From the NCBI GenBank assembly GCA_023432305.1, contig JAEYUT010000306.1, positions 1 through 6,120 on the forward strand: a stretch of DNA of 6,120 nt, read 5' to 3'. A program made the translations under genes and the position numbers. The DNA comes from Actinomycetes bacterium (GTDB lineage Bacteria > Actinomycetota > Actinomycetes > Actinomycetales > Microbacteriaceae). This document shows positions 5,783 through 6,120 of this stretch, in pieces. Each line of letters opens with the position of its first letter. Position 1 is the first letter of the stretch. The notes under the pieces are model-generated. The model saw nothing but the letters and a program-made list of their open reading frames with translations. It ran no database searches and was not told where the DNA came from.

Positions 5783-6120
5783 ATGTCCACGGTCACACCC
5801 CCCGTGCCGGCGGCGACTCCCGCCGCGGCGGCGCTGAAGTACCGCCGAGCCGGCGGTTCGCTCTGGCGCTACATCCTCGTCCGCTTCCTGCTGATCTTCC
5901 CCACCGTCTTCATCCTCGTGACGATGGTGTTCGTCTTCCTTCGGCTGATCGGCGACCCGATCACGGCGGCCCTCGGCGGACGTCTCCCCGCCGACCAGCT
6001 CGCGGAGCGCATCCACGAGGCCGGCTACGACCGGCCCATCATCGTGCAGTATCTCGAGTACCTCGGCCAGGTGTTCACCGGCAACTTCGGCAGCTCGATC
6101 ACCGACGGCCGCCCCATCAC
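5783..6120 (+). CDS. ABC transporter permease, DppB/OppB-like, N-terminal part (3' end outside window)
   Basis: Inner-membrane channel subunit of the same importer (binding-protein-dependent transport family), normally about 310-340 residues; 112 codons are visible and the frame runs open off the window. After a Pro/Ala-rich cytoplasmic N-terminus (residues 2-17) and basic KYRRAGG (19-25) comes the first membrane helix, about 30-53 (WRYILVRFLLIFPTVFILV onward). Family-typical wording then follows: LRLIGDPI at 53-60, LGGRLPADQLAERIHEAGYD at 64-83, RPIIVQYLEYLGQVFTGNFG at 84-103, and SSITDGRPI. This is the conserved periplasmic segment of DppB-type permeases. The ATG at 5783 is preceded by only a weak ribosome site (ACAGG at 5772-5776, six bases away). 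A second permease and ATPase genes are expected downstream but are not in view. Confidence 0.92.
   Translation, partial: MSTVTPPVPAATPAAAALKYRRAGGSLWRYILVRFLLIFPTVFILVTMVFVFLRLIGDPITAALGGRLPADQLAERIHEAGYDRPIIVQYLEYLGQVFTGNFGSSITDGRPI

Noticed and set aside
4085..6016. 643-codon open frame on the - strand opposite the binding-protein and permease genes
   Set aside because: It runs across two real genes and the gap between them, with repetitive Arg/Glu/Val/Gly composition expected from antisense of acidic GC-rich coding sequence.
1..6120. Mobile elements, CRISPR, tRNA or rRNA genes, toxin-antitoxin or defence genes
   Set aside because: None of the proteins carries such domains, no terminal inverted repeats or spaced direct repeats were seen, and the only long gap (3847-4072) shows no tRNA-like fold. 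The window reads as ordinary chromosome.

Overview
The window is a stretch of a high-GC actinobacterial chromosome. Dense GC-rich coding on one strand, a Mycobacterium/Microbacterium-type DnaG N-terminus, the dgt-dnaG gene pair and a short TAGAAT -10 element placed directly in front of an ATG all fit Actinomycetota. The protein wording looks most like Microbacteriaceae, but that assignment is an inference from memory of the families, not a database result. All five supported genes are on the + strand, and the long open frames on the - strand are GC-driven shadows.

Left part, 1-3846: a housekeeping cluster. It holds the 3' part of dusB (tRNA-dihydrouridine synthase, cut by the window edge), dgt (HD-domain deoxyguanosine triphosphate triphosphohydrolase-like protein, overlapping dusB), and dnaG (DNA primase). 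dusB and dgt overlap and are probably co-transcribed. dnaG follows after a 43-bp gap and appears to have its own promoter, which would make a leaderless mRNA starting at the A of its ATG. The dgt product acts on the dNTP pool and DnaG primes replication, so the pair is functionally coherent.

Middle, 3847-4072: a 226-bp non-coding gap between the primase gene and a transport operon. It holds an imperfect-terminator-like hairpin, several ACCTG copies including two exactly 10 bp apart, a weak extended -10 candidate, a G/C-run leader that can fold in two mutually exclusive ways, and a clear Shine-Dalgarno.

Right part, 4073-6120: the start of a peptide/nickel-type (Dpp/Opp-like) ABC import operon. 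It consists of a complete lipoprotein substrate-binding protein, then a gap containing an 18-bp stem-loop, then the N-terminal third of a DppB-like permease cut by the window edge. The stem-loop has no U-tract and sits where a 3' mRNA-stabilising or attenuating structure would let the binding protein be made in excess over the permease.

I found no mobile element, CRISPR array, RNA gene, toxin-antitoxin or defence system, and no evidence of a new biological system. The most checkable points are the leaderless dnaG promoter and the stem-loop between binding protein and permease.
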